Shown here piece by piece: positions 12,183-24,771 of a DNA stretch of 64,000 nucleotides. The stretch covers positions 21,373,106 through 21,437,105 of the forward strand of contig OU452231.1 in NCBI GenBank assembly GCA_911728455.2, read 5' to 3'. Both the position numbers and the translations under genes were made by a program. Source of the stretch: Marthasterias glacialis (taxonomy: Eukaryota > Echinodermata > Asteroidea > Forcipulatida > Asteriidae). How positions within the stretch are numbered: the stretch's first letter is position 1; every line of letters starts with the position of its first letter. The notes below the pieces were generated by a model. It saw only the letters and a program-made list of their open reading frames with translations, was not told the origin of the DNA and did no database searches.

Positions 12183-12560
12183 TCAATGACGTCATCAGTC
12201 CAAAAAGTGGTGGTTTTGGTGCGAGACGTTATTACTCAACTATTGCGAATTTCAGCTCTGCACATAGCGCTCAATGTTTCTAAAATCTTTATTCCCAATA
12301 GCGCCCTCTTTCGTTGGACCAAAGAGAGCGCCGTTGGGTATTCCCCCAAAAATTCGCGCCATATGAGTTTTACAAATTTTAAACTTTGATTCATCGTAAT
12401 TTAATGCCCGATGACGTCATTATGACGTAGTTAGGTCTGTGGTGTCTTGATACCAAGGTTCACCTATCTGTTGAGTTTCAACGTTCCAATCAATCTCAAT
12501 CTTGAGTTATTCCGTAGATAAGCTTGAAAGTTGTTTTTTGATGAAAAAACACGAAGGCGA
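12183..12560. repeat. Module subtype with GCGCCCTCT inverted repeat, copy 1
   Basis: The shared block has CTCAACTATTGCGA, CTCTGCACATAGCGCTCAAT, then an inverted repeat GCGCCCTCTTT / AAAGAGAGCGC around a short centre, then AAATTCGCGCCATATG and GATGACGTCATTATGACG. The same block recurs at 12843-13200 and 22592-22940. The copies are highly similar. Confidence 0.85.
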
Positions 12561-12842
12561 AATTTGACCCAGGGTAACGACCCGGAAGTTAAGATCGTAC
12601 GATTTTGGCGTTAACTTTTCAAATGTTGTCCAAGTCTTTATCTATTTGATGCCTAAGTATGAACATCATAGCTTGTATATTTGTTGAGATACAGCAACAA
12701 GCAAATGGTCATTTTTCAACATTAAAAACCTTGTCATGACGTCATCAATGACGTCATCATTCCAAAAAGTGGCGGTTTCATCTACTCACTATTGCCTATG
12801 TACACAGGAAGTTTTAAGTTTGTACAAGCTTTACTTTTGTTT

Positions 12843-13200
12843 AGTCCAAAAAATTGTGGTTTTGGTGCGAGACGTTATCACTCAACTATTGTGATTTTCC
12901 GCTCTGCACATAGCGCTCAATGTTTCTAAAATCTTTATTCCCAATAGCGCCCTCTTTCGTAGGACCAAAGAGAGCGCCGTTGGGTATTCCCCCAAAAATT
13001 CGCGCCATATGAGTTTTACAAATTTTAAACTTTGATTCATTGTGATTTAATGACCGATAACGTCATTATGACATAGTTAGGTCTGTGGTGTCTTGATACC
13101 AAGGTTCACTTATCTGTTGAGTTTCAACGTTCAAATCAATCTCAATCTTGAGTTATTCTGTAGACAAGCTTGAAAGTTGTTTTTTGATGAAAAAACACGG
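12843..13200. repeat. Module subtype with GCGCCCTCT inverted repeat, copy 2
   Basis: Direct repeat of 12183-12560 with few substitutions. The CRE is mutated here (GATAACGTCATTATGAC). Confidence 0.85.
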
Positions 13201-15369
13201 AGGCGAACTTTGACCCAGGGTAACGTCCCAGAAGTTAAGGTCGTATGATTTTGGCGTTAACTTTTCAAATGTTGTCCAAGTCTTTATCTATTAGATGCCT
13301 AAATATGAACATCATAGCTTGTATATTTATTGAGATACAGCAACAAGCAAAAGGTCATTTTTCAACATTAAAAACCTTGTCATGACGTCATCAGTGTCGT
13401 CATCATTCCAAAAAAGTGGCGGTTTCATCTACTCACTATTGCCTATGTACGCAGTAAGTTTTAAGTTTGCACAAGCTTTACTTTTTTTAAAAATTGCTGG
13501 AGAAGGTTCGCAGGGAAAGAAGAACACGAGGAAAAAAACAAAACAAAAAAAACTAGACATAGAATTTTTGTTTATTACAAAAATACGGTGTTCGGTTGAA
13601 CATTACATAATGACGTAGTTCAAAAACATTGAACATAAAAAGATGAATTTGTATACAATGTTTGGTTTTTATAGTTAAACTTGTACCACACTTTGTAACA
13701 ACTCCCGTTTCTTGACAAATGTCATCATTCCAAAAAAGTGGCGGTTTCATCTACTCACTATTGCCTATGTACACAGTAAGTTTTAAGTTTGTACAAGCTT
13801 TACTTTTGTTTAAAATTGCTGGAGAAGGTTCGCAGGGAAAGAAGAACACGAGGAAAAAAAAAAGCCGTTACAATTAGTGTTGTAGCACCATTGATTTGAA
13901 ACTTGTTACCAGAGGACGCTGTTTAATGTAATGACGTCATCAGTTTTAAACTTGAAAACGCAAAGTCCTTTACCTACTCACACACTGAAACCACTGTCCA
14001 AAGCTTGTTTTATACTGACCAAAGAACTAAAAAAGAATGGCTTTATAACAATTCTTTCCTTCAACTTCCGGTTGGAACCGCAATACAAGGTCAAATTGGG
14101 GTCATTTCTTTGAGACATTGAAATTATTTCCAAAAGACCTTTGCGATGATGTGTAGATTGTAAAAATCCATTGTGCACTTCAGGAGTTCTGATTTAATGA
14201 ATAAACTTTGATTTATTGTAACTCAACATCTGATGACATCATCATGACGTCATTGTTTTATTTCGCGTCTTCATATTGAGGTTCAAGTATATGCACAGTT
14301 TCAAGGTTCAGTTTAATTTCAATTTTGAGTTATTTATTTGAAGAAAATTTTGGAGGAATTAACATTTAAAGCAACATAATGGTCTCTATGAGACACCGTA
14401 TAACACATGGTTTTGATTTTGTTTGATATATTGAAAGTGAAATCAAATAAAACCTTTAAATATGAATATGAAAATAATTAAAAAGAGCTTTATCATATGT
14501 ATTTCATGGGGACTTCCGGTTTGGGCAGGAAGCGAGGTCAACTCAGGTCACTAAGAATTGTAAAGAACCGCATACATTTATTGTAACTCGACTCCTGGAG
14601 GAAAAACAAGTTACCTTTTTGGTTTTAACTGCCAGGAAAAACAATGTTTTCGTGCTTTCCAAAGTGTTCCTTTTCCACGCCGTGCAATTGGCTGCCGCCA
14701 GGTTGTGTGTTCAAAATAGTATTCATATTGCCTTTTATCAAAACATTAACCCTTGCTGCCCTCCGTTTTGTTCGGCATCTATGCGGTGTCAATAAAACAA
14801 AGTGTGTATCGCTAGTGACGTTGGTGGCGCTATATCAAATTAACGGTCTTATTTTGTAACATCACGAACACTGGTGTACTGTACAGTCAATCTGACATTT
14901 GACAGATTCAAATTCCGAGCTCATTATCTGTATTAAAAAGTTCCAAAGTTTTATAAAAACTACCCCACTTTGATAAACATCATAAACACAAGTGTGCACG
15001 GCTAAAGAAATACACGGACATTTTGAAAGGCGATGACTTTACTTTTAAACTTTACTTTTAAACAGTTTTACTCAGCGTATCCCGACAACAACTCTCGCGG
15101 GGGTAAAGTACCTCTGGCCCCGCTGTTGCACATTGTGACTCTCGTATGTAAGCACGTACGTGATCGGTAAATATAGAAAGAAAGACGATCATTTTGTCAA
15201 TTGCATTTTCTCCACCATTATACATCAAACAACTCACGTGAGCATGTGATCGTCTCAGTAAAGTCTCCTCTTCCTCTCCCTGTCACAATTAAGCCACCAG
15301 AATGACATAAAGGGAAACATTTCCACACTGAACTTGGCATGACTTACATGTTTTTCTTTGCGTCGCCAT

Positions 15370-15373
<4 letters not shown>

Positions 15374-15407
<34 letters not shown>
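15374..15407 (+). repeat. (AC)17 microsatellite
   Basis: Uninterrupted AC dinucleotides, 34 bases. The paralogous tract in the second duplicate is at 18509-18536. Confidence 0.95.
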
Positions 15408-15410
<3 letters not shown>

Positions 15411-15686
15411 GAACTTAACAACACACCGCAAAGTTCGATGAACTGTGACAAGACCTGACTTATCGCGTGTAGGTATATACACAGCATGCAGTAAAAGCCT
15501 AGAGTGCACACGCACGGGGTGCAATACATTGAGGGAACTGTACAGACTTTATCGCCGATCGCGCTAAAAACGGCACTTTTCACCTTAATATAACTTCGTT
15601 ATGCAACGGCCAATTTTGTTCAAATTTCACAATTAGGCTTTTATAGTCGTTATCTATTACCAAAAAATTAAACACGTACTTTGCTC

Positions 15687-15715
<29 letters not shown>
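15687..15715 (+). repeat. Poly-A run (29)
   Basis: Homopolymer A. The matching site in the second duplicate (about 18820-18834) is only about 15 A, followed by (AT)n. Confidence 0.9.
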
Positions 15716-15718
<3 letters not shown>

Positions 15719-18504
15719 TTTTAAACTTGTCGTCGTAACAAACTGTAACATTTGATGACGCCATCAATGTAATATTTTCAAGGGTCATAAACTACATTCA
15801 AATGAGGTCACACATTGTAAACATTTGTAGAATCGTCGAAGGGCCTTAAAATTAAGTTATTATATTAATACACAAAATAATATTATTCAGATACGATTTT
15901 TTATAAAACAAACTACTACTTCCGGTTTCGACCGGAAGTAAAGGTCAAATGGGGTCACACCCTGTGTAAGATTTGTTTAATACTTCATGACCTTTCATAT
16001 GGTGTAAAGATCATGTATGTAGCATATCTGATTCTGGAGATATGAGTATTTTAATAGAAAACTTCAATTTAATATAATGACGTCATCGATGACGTCATCA
16101 TTCCAAATTTTGTTCTTTGTCATGTACACGCTTTGGTCTAAGTACGTGGTAAGTTTCAAGTCCGTACATGCTCTATTTTTTGAGATAGCAAAATAAATTT
16201 TTTTTCGACCTCGTGTACCATTTTCGTTGTGACGTAGCTATGACGTCACACATCATATTTTTAGAATGCTCTTGAGTTACAGAAAATATTATGCATTGAA
16301 CATTTTTTCATATTTTCATGCACTTAGGCTCTAGAGCCCAAAATAACATGATTTGTTACTTTAACTTCCGGTTTCGACCGGAAGTAAAGGTCAAATGGGG
16401 TCACGTTGTGCACCACATTTGTAGATCTTTATAAGAGGTTTCATGTAAAAAAAGAATCTTGAACGTAGCTCTTTTGGTTTTGAAGATATGATTTTTCAAA
16501 TTATTTAAGGTTTTTTTAACGTTTATTTAACGTAATGACGTCATCAATGACGTCACCATTCCCAAAAAGTGGCGGTGCCGTCTACTCACCGAGGTTGATG
16601 TTCATGAGAAGTTTCAAGTTCATACAAGTTTCAGTTTTTCTCTAAATTGGCGGAGAAGGTTCGCAGGGAAAGAAGAACACGAGGAAACTAGACATAGAAT
16701 TTTTGTTTATTACAAAAATACGGTGTTCGGTTGAACGTTACATAATGACGTAGTTCAAAAACATTGAACATAAAAAGATGAATTTGTATACAATGTTTGG
16801 TTTTTATAGTTAAACTTGTACCACACTTTGTAACAACTCCCGTTTCTTGACAAATGTCATCATTCCAAAAAAGTGGCGGTTTCATCTACTCACTATTGCC
16901 TATGTACACAGTAAGTTTTAAGTTTGTACAAGCTTTACTTTTGTTTAAAATTGCTGGAGAAGGTTCGCAGGGAAAGAAGAACACGAGGAAAAAAAAAAGC
17001 TGTTACAATTAGTGTTGTAGCACCATTGATTTGAAACTTGTTACCAGAGGACGCTGTTTAATGTAATGACGTCATCAGTTTTAAACTTGAAAACGCAGAG
17101 TCCTTTACCTACTCACACACTGAAACCACTGTCCAAAGCTTGTTTTATACTGACCAAAGAACTAAAAAAGAATGGCTTTATAACAATTCTTTCCTTCAAC
17201 TTCCGGTTGGAACCGCAATACAAGGTCAAATTGGGGTCATTTCTTTGAGACATTGAAATTATTTCCAAAAGACCTTTGCGATGATGTGTAGATTGTAAAA
17301 ATCCATTGTGCACTTCAGGAGTTCTGATTTAATGAATAAACTTTGATTTATTGTAACTCAACATCTGATGACATCATCATGACGTCATTGTTTTATTTCG
17401 CGTCTTCATATTGAGGTTCAAGTATATGCACAGTTTCAAGGTTCAGTTTAATTTCAATTTTGAGTTATTTATTTGAAGAAAATTTTGGAGGAATTAAAAT
17501 TTAAAGCAACATAATGGTCTCTATGAGACACCGTATAACACATGGTTTTGATTTTGTTTGATATATTGAAAGTGAAATCAAATAAAACCTTTAAATATGA
17601 ATATGAAAATAATTAAAAAGAGCTTTATCATATGTATTTCATGGGGACTTCCGGTTTGGGCAGGAAGCGAGGTCAACTCAGGTCACTAAGAATTGTAAAG
17701 AACCGCATACATTTATTGTAACTCGACTCCTGGAGGAAAAACAAGTTACCTTTTTGGTTTTAACTGCCAGGAAAAACAATGTTTTCGTGCTTTTCAAAGT
17801 GTTCCTTTTCCACGCCGTGCAATTGGCTGCCGCCAGGTTGTGTGTTCAAAATAGTATTCATATTGCCTTTTATCAAAACATTAACCCTTGCTGCCCTCCG
17901 TTTTGTTCGGCATCTATGCGGTGTCAATAAAACAAAGTTTGTATCGCTAGTGACGTTGGTGGCGCTATATCAAATTAACGGTCTTATTTTGTAACATCAC
18001 GAACACTGGTGTACTGTACAGTCAATCTGACATTTGACAGATTCAAATTCCGAGCTCATTATCTGTATTAAAAAGTTCCAAAGTTTTATAAAAACTACCC
18101 CACTTTGATAAACATCATAAACACAAGTGTGCACGGCTAAAGAAACACACGGACATTTTGAAAGGCGATGACTTTACTTTTAAACTTTACTTTTAAACAG
18201 TTTTACTCAGCGTATCCCGACAACAACTCTCGCGGGGGTAAAGTGCCTCTGGCCCCGCTGTTGCACATTGTGACTGTCGTATGTAAGCACGTACGTGAAC
18301 GGTAAATATAGAACGAAAGACGATCATTTTGTCAATTGCATTTTCTCCACCATTATACATCAAACAACTCACGTGAGCATGTGATCGTCTCAGTAAAGTC
18401 TCCTCTTCCTCTCCCTGTCACAATTAAGCCACCAGAATGACATAAAGGGAAACATTTCCACACTGAACTTGGCATGACTTACATGTTTTTCTTTGCGTCG
18501 CCAT

Positions 18505-18508
<4 letters not shown>

Positions 18509-18536
<28 letters not shown>
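18509..18536 (+). repeat. (AC)14 microsatellite
   Basis: Paralogue of 15374-15407, three units shorter, which accounts for part of the offset change between the two duplicates. Confidence 0.95.
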
Positions 18537-18539
<3 letters not shown>

Positions 18540-19848
18540 GAACTTAACAACACACCGCAAAGTTCGATGAACTGTGGCAAGACCTGACTTGTCGATCGCG
18601 TGTAGGTATTTACACAGCATGCAGTAAAAGCCTATAGTGCACACGCACGGGGTGCAATACATTGAGGGAACTGTACAGACTTTATCGCCGATCGCGCTAA
18701 AAACGGCACTTTTCACCTTAATATAACTTCGTTATGCAACCGCCAATTTTGTTCAAATTTCACAATTAGGCTTTTATAGTCGTTATCTATTACCAAAAAA
18801 TTCAACACGCAGTTTGCTAAAAAAAAAAAAAAAGATATATATATATTTTTAAACTCGTCGTCGTAACAAACTGTAACATTTGATGACGTCATCAATGTAA
18901 TATTTTCAAAGGTCATAAACTACATTCAAATGAGGTCACACATTGTAAAATTTTGTAGAATCGTCGAAGGGCCTTAAAATTAAGTTATTATATTAATACA
19001 CAAAATAATATTATTCAGATACGATTTTTTATAAAACAAACTACTACTTCCGGTTTCGACCGGAAGTAAAGGTCAAATGGGGTCACACCCTGTGTAAGAT
19101 TTGTTTAATACTTCATGACCTTTCATATGGTGTAAAGATCATGTATGTAGCATATCTGATTCTGGAGATATGAGTATTTTAATAGAAAACTTCAATTTAA
19201 TATAATGACGTCATCGATGACGTCATCATTCCAAATTTTGTTCTTTGTCATGTACACGCTTTGGTCTAAGTACGTGGTAGGTTTCAAGTCCGTACATGCT
19301 CTATTTTTTGAGATAGCAAAATAATTTTTTTTTCGACCTCGTGTACCATTTTCGTTGTGACGTAGCTATGACGTCACACATCATATTTTTAGAATGCTCT
19401 TGAGTTAAAGAAAATATTATGCATTGAACATTTTTTCATATTTTCATGCACTTAGGCTCTAGAGCCCAAAATAACATGATTTGTTACTTTAACTTCCGGT
19501 TTCGACCGGAAGTAAAGGTCAAATGGGGTCACGTTGTGCACCGCATTTGTAGATCTTTATAACAGGTTTCATGTAAAAAAAGAATCTTGAACGTAGCTGT
19601 TTTGGTTTTGAAGATATGATTTTTCAAATTATTTAAGGTTTTTTTAACGTTTATTTAACGTAATGACGTCATCAATGACGTCACCATTCCCAAAAAGTGG
19701 CGGTGCCGTCTACTCACCGAGGTTGATGTTCATGAGAAGTTTCAAGTTCATACAAGTTTCAGTTTTTCTCAAAATTGGCGGAGAAGGTTCGCAGGGAAAG
19801 AAGAACACGAGGAAAAAAAAAACAAAAAAAAAAAACAAAAAAAAAAAA

Positions 19849-19958
19849 CAGAACAATAACAATAGTTGTTCGGCTGTTGGCCGAACACCTAAAAAAAAAA
19901 CAAAAAAAAAAAAAAAAACAGAACAATAACAATAGTTGTTCGGCTGTTGGCCGAACAC

Positions 19959-19995
<37 letters not shown>

Positions 19996-20096
19996 AGAAC
20001 AATAACAATAGTTGTTCGGCTGTTGGCCGAACACCTAACAAAAGCAGAACAATAACAATAGTTGTTCGGCTGTTGGCCGAACACCTAAAAAAACTA
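19849..20096 (+). repeat. Hairpin minisatellite, four units with A-rich spacers
   Basis: Four units begin at 19849, 19919, 19995 and 20045. Each has CAGAACAATAACAATAG followed by the hairpin GTTCGGC-TGTTG-GCCGAAC and then ACCTAA and an A-rich run of variable length. The unit sequence is nearly invariant while the A runs vary, so the hairpin part has either been homogenised or was copied recently. The next sequence starts with the inverted phrase GGTGTTCGG. Confidence 0.92.
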
Positions 20097-21785
20097 GAGA
20101 TTGAGAGTTTGTGAACAAACTCACGGTGTTCGGCTGGAACGTAATAAAGTGATTGCGTCATTGAAAACAAGGTCAATATTGTATGCTGTGCTGATGGGCA
20201 AAATTTTTATTTGTACCTTGTGTTGATCTTTAGGCATGAAGGTCAGTCATATGAAACTCCAACTTCCGGTTTTGACATGAACTATGGTTCAAATGGGGTC
20301 ACACTCTGCGATAGTTGTACAGTATTTCAAGGGCTTGCATATCGAGCAAATATCTCGTGTGTAACTTTTATGATCCCCCAAATGATTTTTTTAAACATTA
20401 AACGTTGATTTAATATGACTTCATCAATGATGTCATAATCCGAAAATAATCCAGTTTCATCTACACAGTAATGTCTAAGGCAACAGTAAGTTTCAAGTCT
20501 GTATCATGTTCAGTTGATGAATTATGAATTTACTATCTGTGACATTTCAACATCCGTTTCAACCGGAAGTAAGGGTCAAATGGGGTCACATCTTCAACAC
20601 AATTTTAGAATTGTTAACGAGCTTTCAGATGAAGTAATGATTATTAATGAATTCTGTTTTGTTATTGAAAAATAATCTTTTTGAAAAAAAAATTTCAACT
20701 TCCTGTTTCGACCGGAAGTCAAGGTCAAATGGGGTCACAAACTGTGTAAGATGTGCAGAGTAATTGAAGAGCTTTTATATGGTGCAAATATCTTGTATGT
20801 ATCATTTACGGTTCTTCAGATATGAATTTTTGAAATATTAAACGTTGATTTATTGTAATGACGTCATCAATGACGTCATCATCCAGAAAAGACAATGCAG
20901 TTTACTGCACGGTAAAGTTGAAGGTAAAAGTAAGTTTCAAGACTGTACCTCGTTTGGTTAATGACCTATGAATTTTTTTATACTTAAACTTCAACTTCCG
21001 GTTTCAACCGGAAGTCAAGGTCAAATGGGGTCACACTTTCTGTAAAACATGTAGACTGGTTAAAGTGTTTTCAGAAGAAGTAATGGTTATTACTATAGCC
21101 TGTTTTTTATTGAAATATGACTTTTTGGAAAAATGACATTTTAACTTCCGGTTTCGACCGGAAGTCAAGGTCAAATGGGGTCACACACTGTAAGATTTGT
21201 AGAGTAATCAAAAAGCTTTCATATGGTGCAAAGATCTTGTATGTAACATAAACGGTTCTTCAGATATGGATTTTTTAAATATTAAACGTTGATTTAATAT
21301 AATGACGCAATCAATGACGTCATCTTTTACGGCCGGAAGACATTGTCAAACTGGTATTATGTCTGTACAAAAGTTTAAGCAGGCTAACCGATCTTCAAAC
21401 TGTCATTCAAATTTTGACAATATCATTAGCAGTTCTTGAGATATGATTTTTTGAAATTTTGAACTTCCGGTTTCGACCGGAAGTAAAGGTCAAATGAGGT
21501 CAAGTTGTGCACGACAATTAAAGGTCATTACAAGAACTTTTATGTTTTGAAAGAATCTCGTACGTAGCTTTTCTGGTTTTCAAGATATGAATTTCTAATT
21601 ATTAATGGTTTATTTAGCATAATGACGTCATCAATGACGTCATCACTCTAAAAAAGTTGCGGTTTCATCTACTAACTATGGTTCATGTTCCTGATAAGTT
21701 TCAAGTTCATATAAGCTTTACTTTTGTTAAAAATCGACGGAGAAGGTTCGCTGATAAGAATACGAGAAAAAAAAAACAAAAAAAA

Positions 21786-21890
21786 ACAACTTAACAATAA
21801 CAATAGGTTTTCGGCTCAATGCCGAACACCTAAAAACAGAACAATAACAATAGTTGTTCGGCTGTTGGCCGAACACCTAAAAAAAAAAAA
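21786..21890 (+). repeat. Hairpin minisatellite, two units
   Basis: Two more copies of the 19849 unit. The first is diverged but its stem is kept by compensating change (TTTTCGGC-TCAAT-GCCGAAC). The second is identical to the 19.9-kb units. Confidence 0.88.
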
Positions 21891-22591
21891 AAAACTAGAC
21901 ATAGAATTTTGTTTATTACAAAAATACGGTGTTCGGTTATGATGACGTAGTTCAAAACATTGAACATAAAAAGATGAATTTGTATACAATGTTTGGTTTT
22001 TATAGTTAAACTTGTACCACACTTTGTAACAACTCCAGTTTCTTGACAAATGTTTATGTTTTTGTTACATTGGCATCAGTTTAGATGCAGTTTGAAGTTT
22101 GAACTACCTGTTTTTGTTTGTTCCACATATTATATCAATAACGACATTCAACAATAAAGAATAATTTTTATACAATGTGTCGTGAATTTATTGTTTCTTC
22201 CCACAAATGCAATAATGTCTGTTTGACATTGGCATCAGGTTTTATTTTGTTTTTTTGTTTTGCACCTAATGAAAGCCCTTTAAAATGTTCGCTCATCTGG
22301 CAAAGGATGTTATGCATCACAGATTTCAGAATCCCATTGAAATGTTTTAGAAAAGTGTGCCATAATGCGATCGTTAATGCAAAGCCACTCCGGATTTTTA
22401 GGTTTAGTTTTTCAACTAAAAATCTTATGTTATGATAAAAACGCCGGTTCTAAACGAAAGCAAGGTCAAACACTAACAAAACACTTTTGTCGTGGAAAAG
22501 ACCATGAAAATAGCCTATTGGTAGCATTTGTGGTTCTCAGGATATAAATTTTCTCGCTATTTAATGTAATGACGTCATCAATGACGTAATC

Positions 22592-22940
22592 AGTCCAAAA
22601 AAGTGGTGGTTTTGGTGCGAGACGTTATCACTCAACTATTGCGATTTTCCGCTCTGCACATAGCGCTCAATGTTCTAAAATCTTTATTCTCAACAGCGCC
22701 CTCTTTCGTTGGACCAAAGAGAGCGCCGTTGGGTATTCCCCCAAAAATTCGCGCCATATGAGTTTTACAAATTTTAAACTTTGATTCATTGTGATTTAAT
22801 GCCCGATGACGTCATTATGACGTAGTTAGGTCTGTGGTGTCTTGATACCAAGGTTCACCTATCTGTTGAGTTTCAACGTTCCAATCAATCTCAATCTTGA
22901 GTTATTCTGTAGATAAGCTTGAAAGTTGTTTTTTTCAAGT
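22592..22940. repeat. Module subtype with GCGCCCTCT inverted repeat, copy 3
   Basis: Third copy of the 12183 block, in the same orientation, marking the downstream edge of the module domain. The sequence becomes unique at about 22940. Confidence 0.85.
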
Positions 22941-23931
22941 AAAAGTTTGTACTTCTCAGGATTTTTTTCTTTTAGTTTTTCTCTCCAGTTCTGAGTTTTG
23001 GAATTTTTCTTTTCATTATCTCGTGAGCTCAAGTTTGCCTCAGATGAGATTGGAGATCTGTTGTTCGGCCTTTTGCCGACATCTTATCCGCATTACAAAT
23101 GTGGGAGGACTCGACATATTGATAGTCTATACCGACAAAGAGAAGATAATACAATGTCAAGAGTTTTGAAATAACTAATGCTTGTGAATAGTTCAATTCC
23201 TTTAAATAACAGTTTACTTTGTTTTCCTATACTTTTAAGTTAAAACTACTATTTTTTAACAAATCCGAGGCTTTGTATCTTCTGATATTTATGGGGACTC
23301 CAGCAGGTTTTATTTAATAAACATATTAACAGTTTCTACGTCAAGCAAAACTGTTTCATTTAAAAAATCATAAAATAAAATTAAAAAATGTGTGTTGCAT
23401 AGCTTTGCAGTTTGTCAAAATATGTTTGCATGATTGTATCTTTATTCTTATTTTGGTGTATCAAGGCATATCTTAAAAAAAAACAGGGGAATAGATGAGT
23501 TTGAATGCAAACAAATAAGTTACTTTGGAATCTGTTCAGAAAGAAATTGAGAATATTTTAGTAATATGATGGGTAAATAACTAAGTGAATACCTAGTCAC
23601 ATTGACTCTACGTAGACTGAGGATCCTTGTATGGAATGCAAAAGCTTTGTAAGTCACTCAATATCTCTCTTTAATTATATGCATGTGTACTGACTGATTC
23701 AATGGCAACCAATGTAAGATATCAGGTAAGCAATTAAGAGCCCAATATAGAATGCTGATTAAATTAGAGATATTCCAGCCATTGGCAAATAACAAAACAA
23801 TCTCATGTGAATATTTCAACACTATAGTCCCTTTTCAGGGTGTACTTAATTGATGATAATATTTGTATAATATAGCAAGCTGAAACACTGATGCTGTGCA
23901 CAATAGGAGACTTTGGGACACTAGGGCCAAG
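22941..23931. other. AT-rich unique sequence, probably intronic
   Basis: No tandem repeat and no long frame. It holds one last hairpin remnant, TTGTTCGGCCTTTTGCCGAC, near 23061. It is likely intron or upstream sequence of the VWC/discoidin gene. Confidence 0.5.
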
Positions 23932-23933
23932 TT

Positions 23934-24052
23934 CGCACAAGGTCCTTTTGTTGACTAACGGCTGATATTAACTGGTTTCCATGCTTAAAACATGTTGGGT
24001 ACCAGGTATTTTCGACCCTTAGTCAACAAATGGTATTTGTGCAAACTTGGCC
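23934..24052. mobile_element. Short palindromic MITE with TA ends
   Basis: 119 bp. The left arm GGGCCAAGTTCGCACAAGG and a later TTTGTTGACTAA are mirrored by TTAGTCAACAAA and GCAAACTTGGCC in the right arm. TA lies immediately outside each end (23932-23933 and 24053-24054), consistent with Tc1/mariner-type insertion. Confidence 0.75.
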
Positions 24053-24193
24053 TAAGTTACAGCAGACATGGCAGTTATATATTCCATTGTTAGTGTAGCT
24101 TTGAGCATGTGAACATTTCTGATAGCAATGGATTTATCTGGCTGGTCTGCTGCCTCAAAGTTTCCCACAGCTTCCAACATGAAAATGAGAATG

Positions 24194-24310
24194 GGTATAG
24201 CCTGGTTCCTGTACATATTATGTAGGCTTCCTTGGGTATAGCCTAGTTCCTGTACTGATTGTGTACGTTAGTATGACTTTTGGTATAGCCTGGTTCCTGT
24301 ACAGATTATG
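24194..24310 (+). repeat. Three-copy direct repeat, about 50 bp
   Basis: GGTATAGCCTRGTTCCTGTA occurs three times at about 24195, 24234 and 24281, with partly shared flanks (GATTATG / GATTGTG). Confidence 0.8.
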
Positions 24311-24771
24311 GGTTAGGAAAGAATCACACCAGTCATCTTGCCCATTGCCAAAGTTTCCCCCTGCAAAGTTGCCTACTTCATGTACCTTATTTATTCCTGA
24401 ATTACTTCTTAATCAGTTTATGCCGGAGTACTCCCATTTTTTCCATGTGATCTCCCACGATTAGTTTCTTGTTATTGCTGGAATAATTTTTTCTTTGAGA
24501 GTTCTGCTGGCACAAAGAAGCCATTACTAAACAAAGTCATGAGAACAAAGATTCTCAATGAAGCACTGGGATTTGTCTTTTCTCTATTGAAAACATTAAG
24601 ATTCAAACACCGTAAATCGCAAAACATGGGCTGTGAGACAGAAGCACATTAAACATCTCTTTACTTTGAAAGTAATTCCACCGTTTGTTGTAAAACTTGA
24701 TCTTAGATGAAAAACTCACTTGTTAATTTGTGTTGTAAATCTCAGGTTGTGTTATCAATGTCATTATACAG

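Larger units (their letters stand above)
13540..19815. repeat. Recent 3.13-kb tandem segmental duplication
   Basis: Copy 1 spans about 13540-16687 and copy 2 about 16688-19815. Offsets are constant at 3135 bp across long stretches (13553 to 16688, 13931 to 17066, 14644 to 17779) and change only after length differences in the CA repeat and A runs. I see only scattered single-base differences. Both junctions lie at the same phrase, GGAGAAGGTTCGCAGGGAAA near 13498, 16649 and 19781, so unequal exchange between these short repeats probably made the duplication. Confidence 0.93.
10795..22940. repeat. Composite module repeat domain with ETS-, nuclear-receptor- and CRE-type motifs
   Basis: Roughly 18 related modules of 300-500 bp. 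A typical module holds, in order: inverted ACCGGAAGT sites around a TTCG spacer (e.g. 10859-10880, 15917, 16363, 19046, 19494, 21144, 21464); TCAAGGTCA or TAAAGGTCA running into AATGGGGTCA; a segment with CAGATATGATTTTT; a pair TGACGTCATCAATGACGTCA (e.g. 11817, 12738, 16535, 20858, 21624); then AAAAAGTGGCGGTTTCATCT. Larger duplications are layered on this: 10.8-11.9 kb matches 20.93-21.9 kb, and 13.5-16.7 kb matches 16.7-19.8 kb. There is no coding frame. The motif identities are established consensus sites; any activity is inference. Confidence 0.85.

Noticed and set aside
15344..15583. Cys/Val-repeat minus-strand frame (and its twin at 18507-18716)
   Set aside because: It crosses an AC microsatellite. 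The two duplicates differ in repeat length and frame end, with no sign of constraint.
19750..20180. Lys-rich and Phe-rich frames on the two strands
   Set aside because: They are translations of A runs and the hairpin minisatellite.
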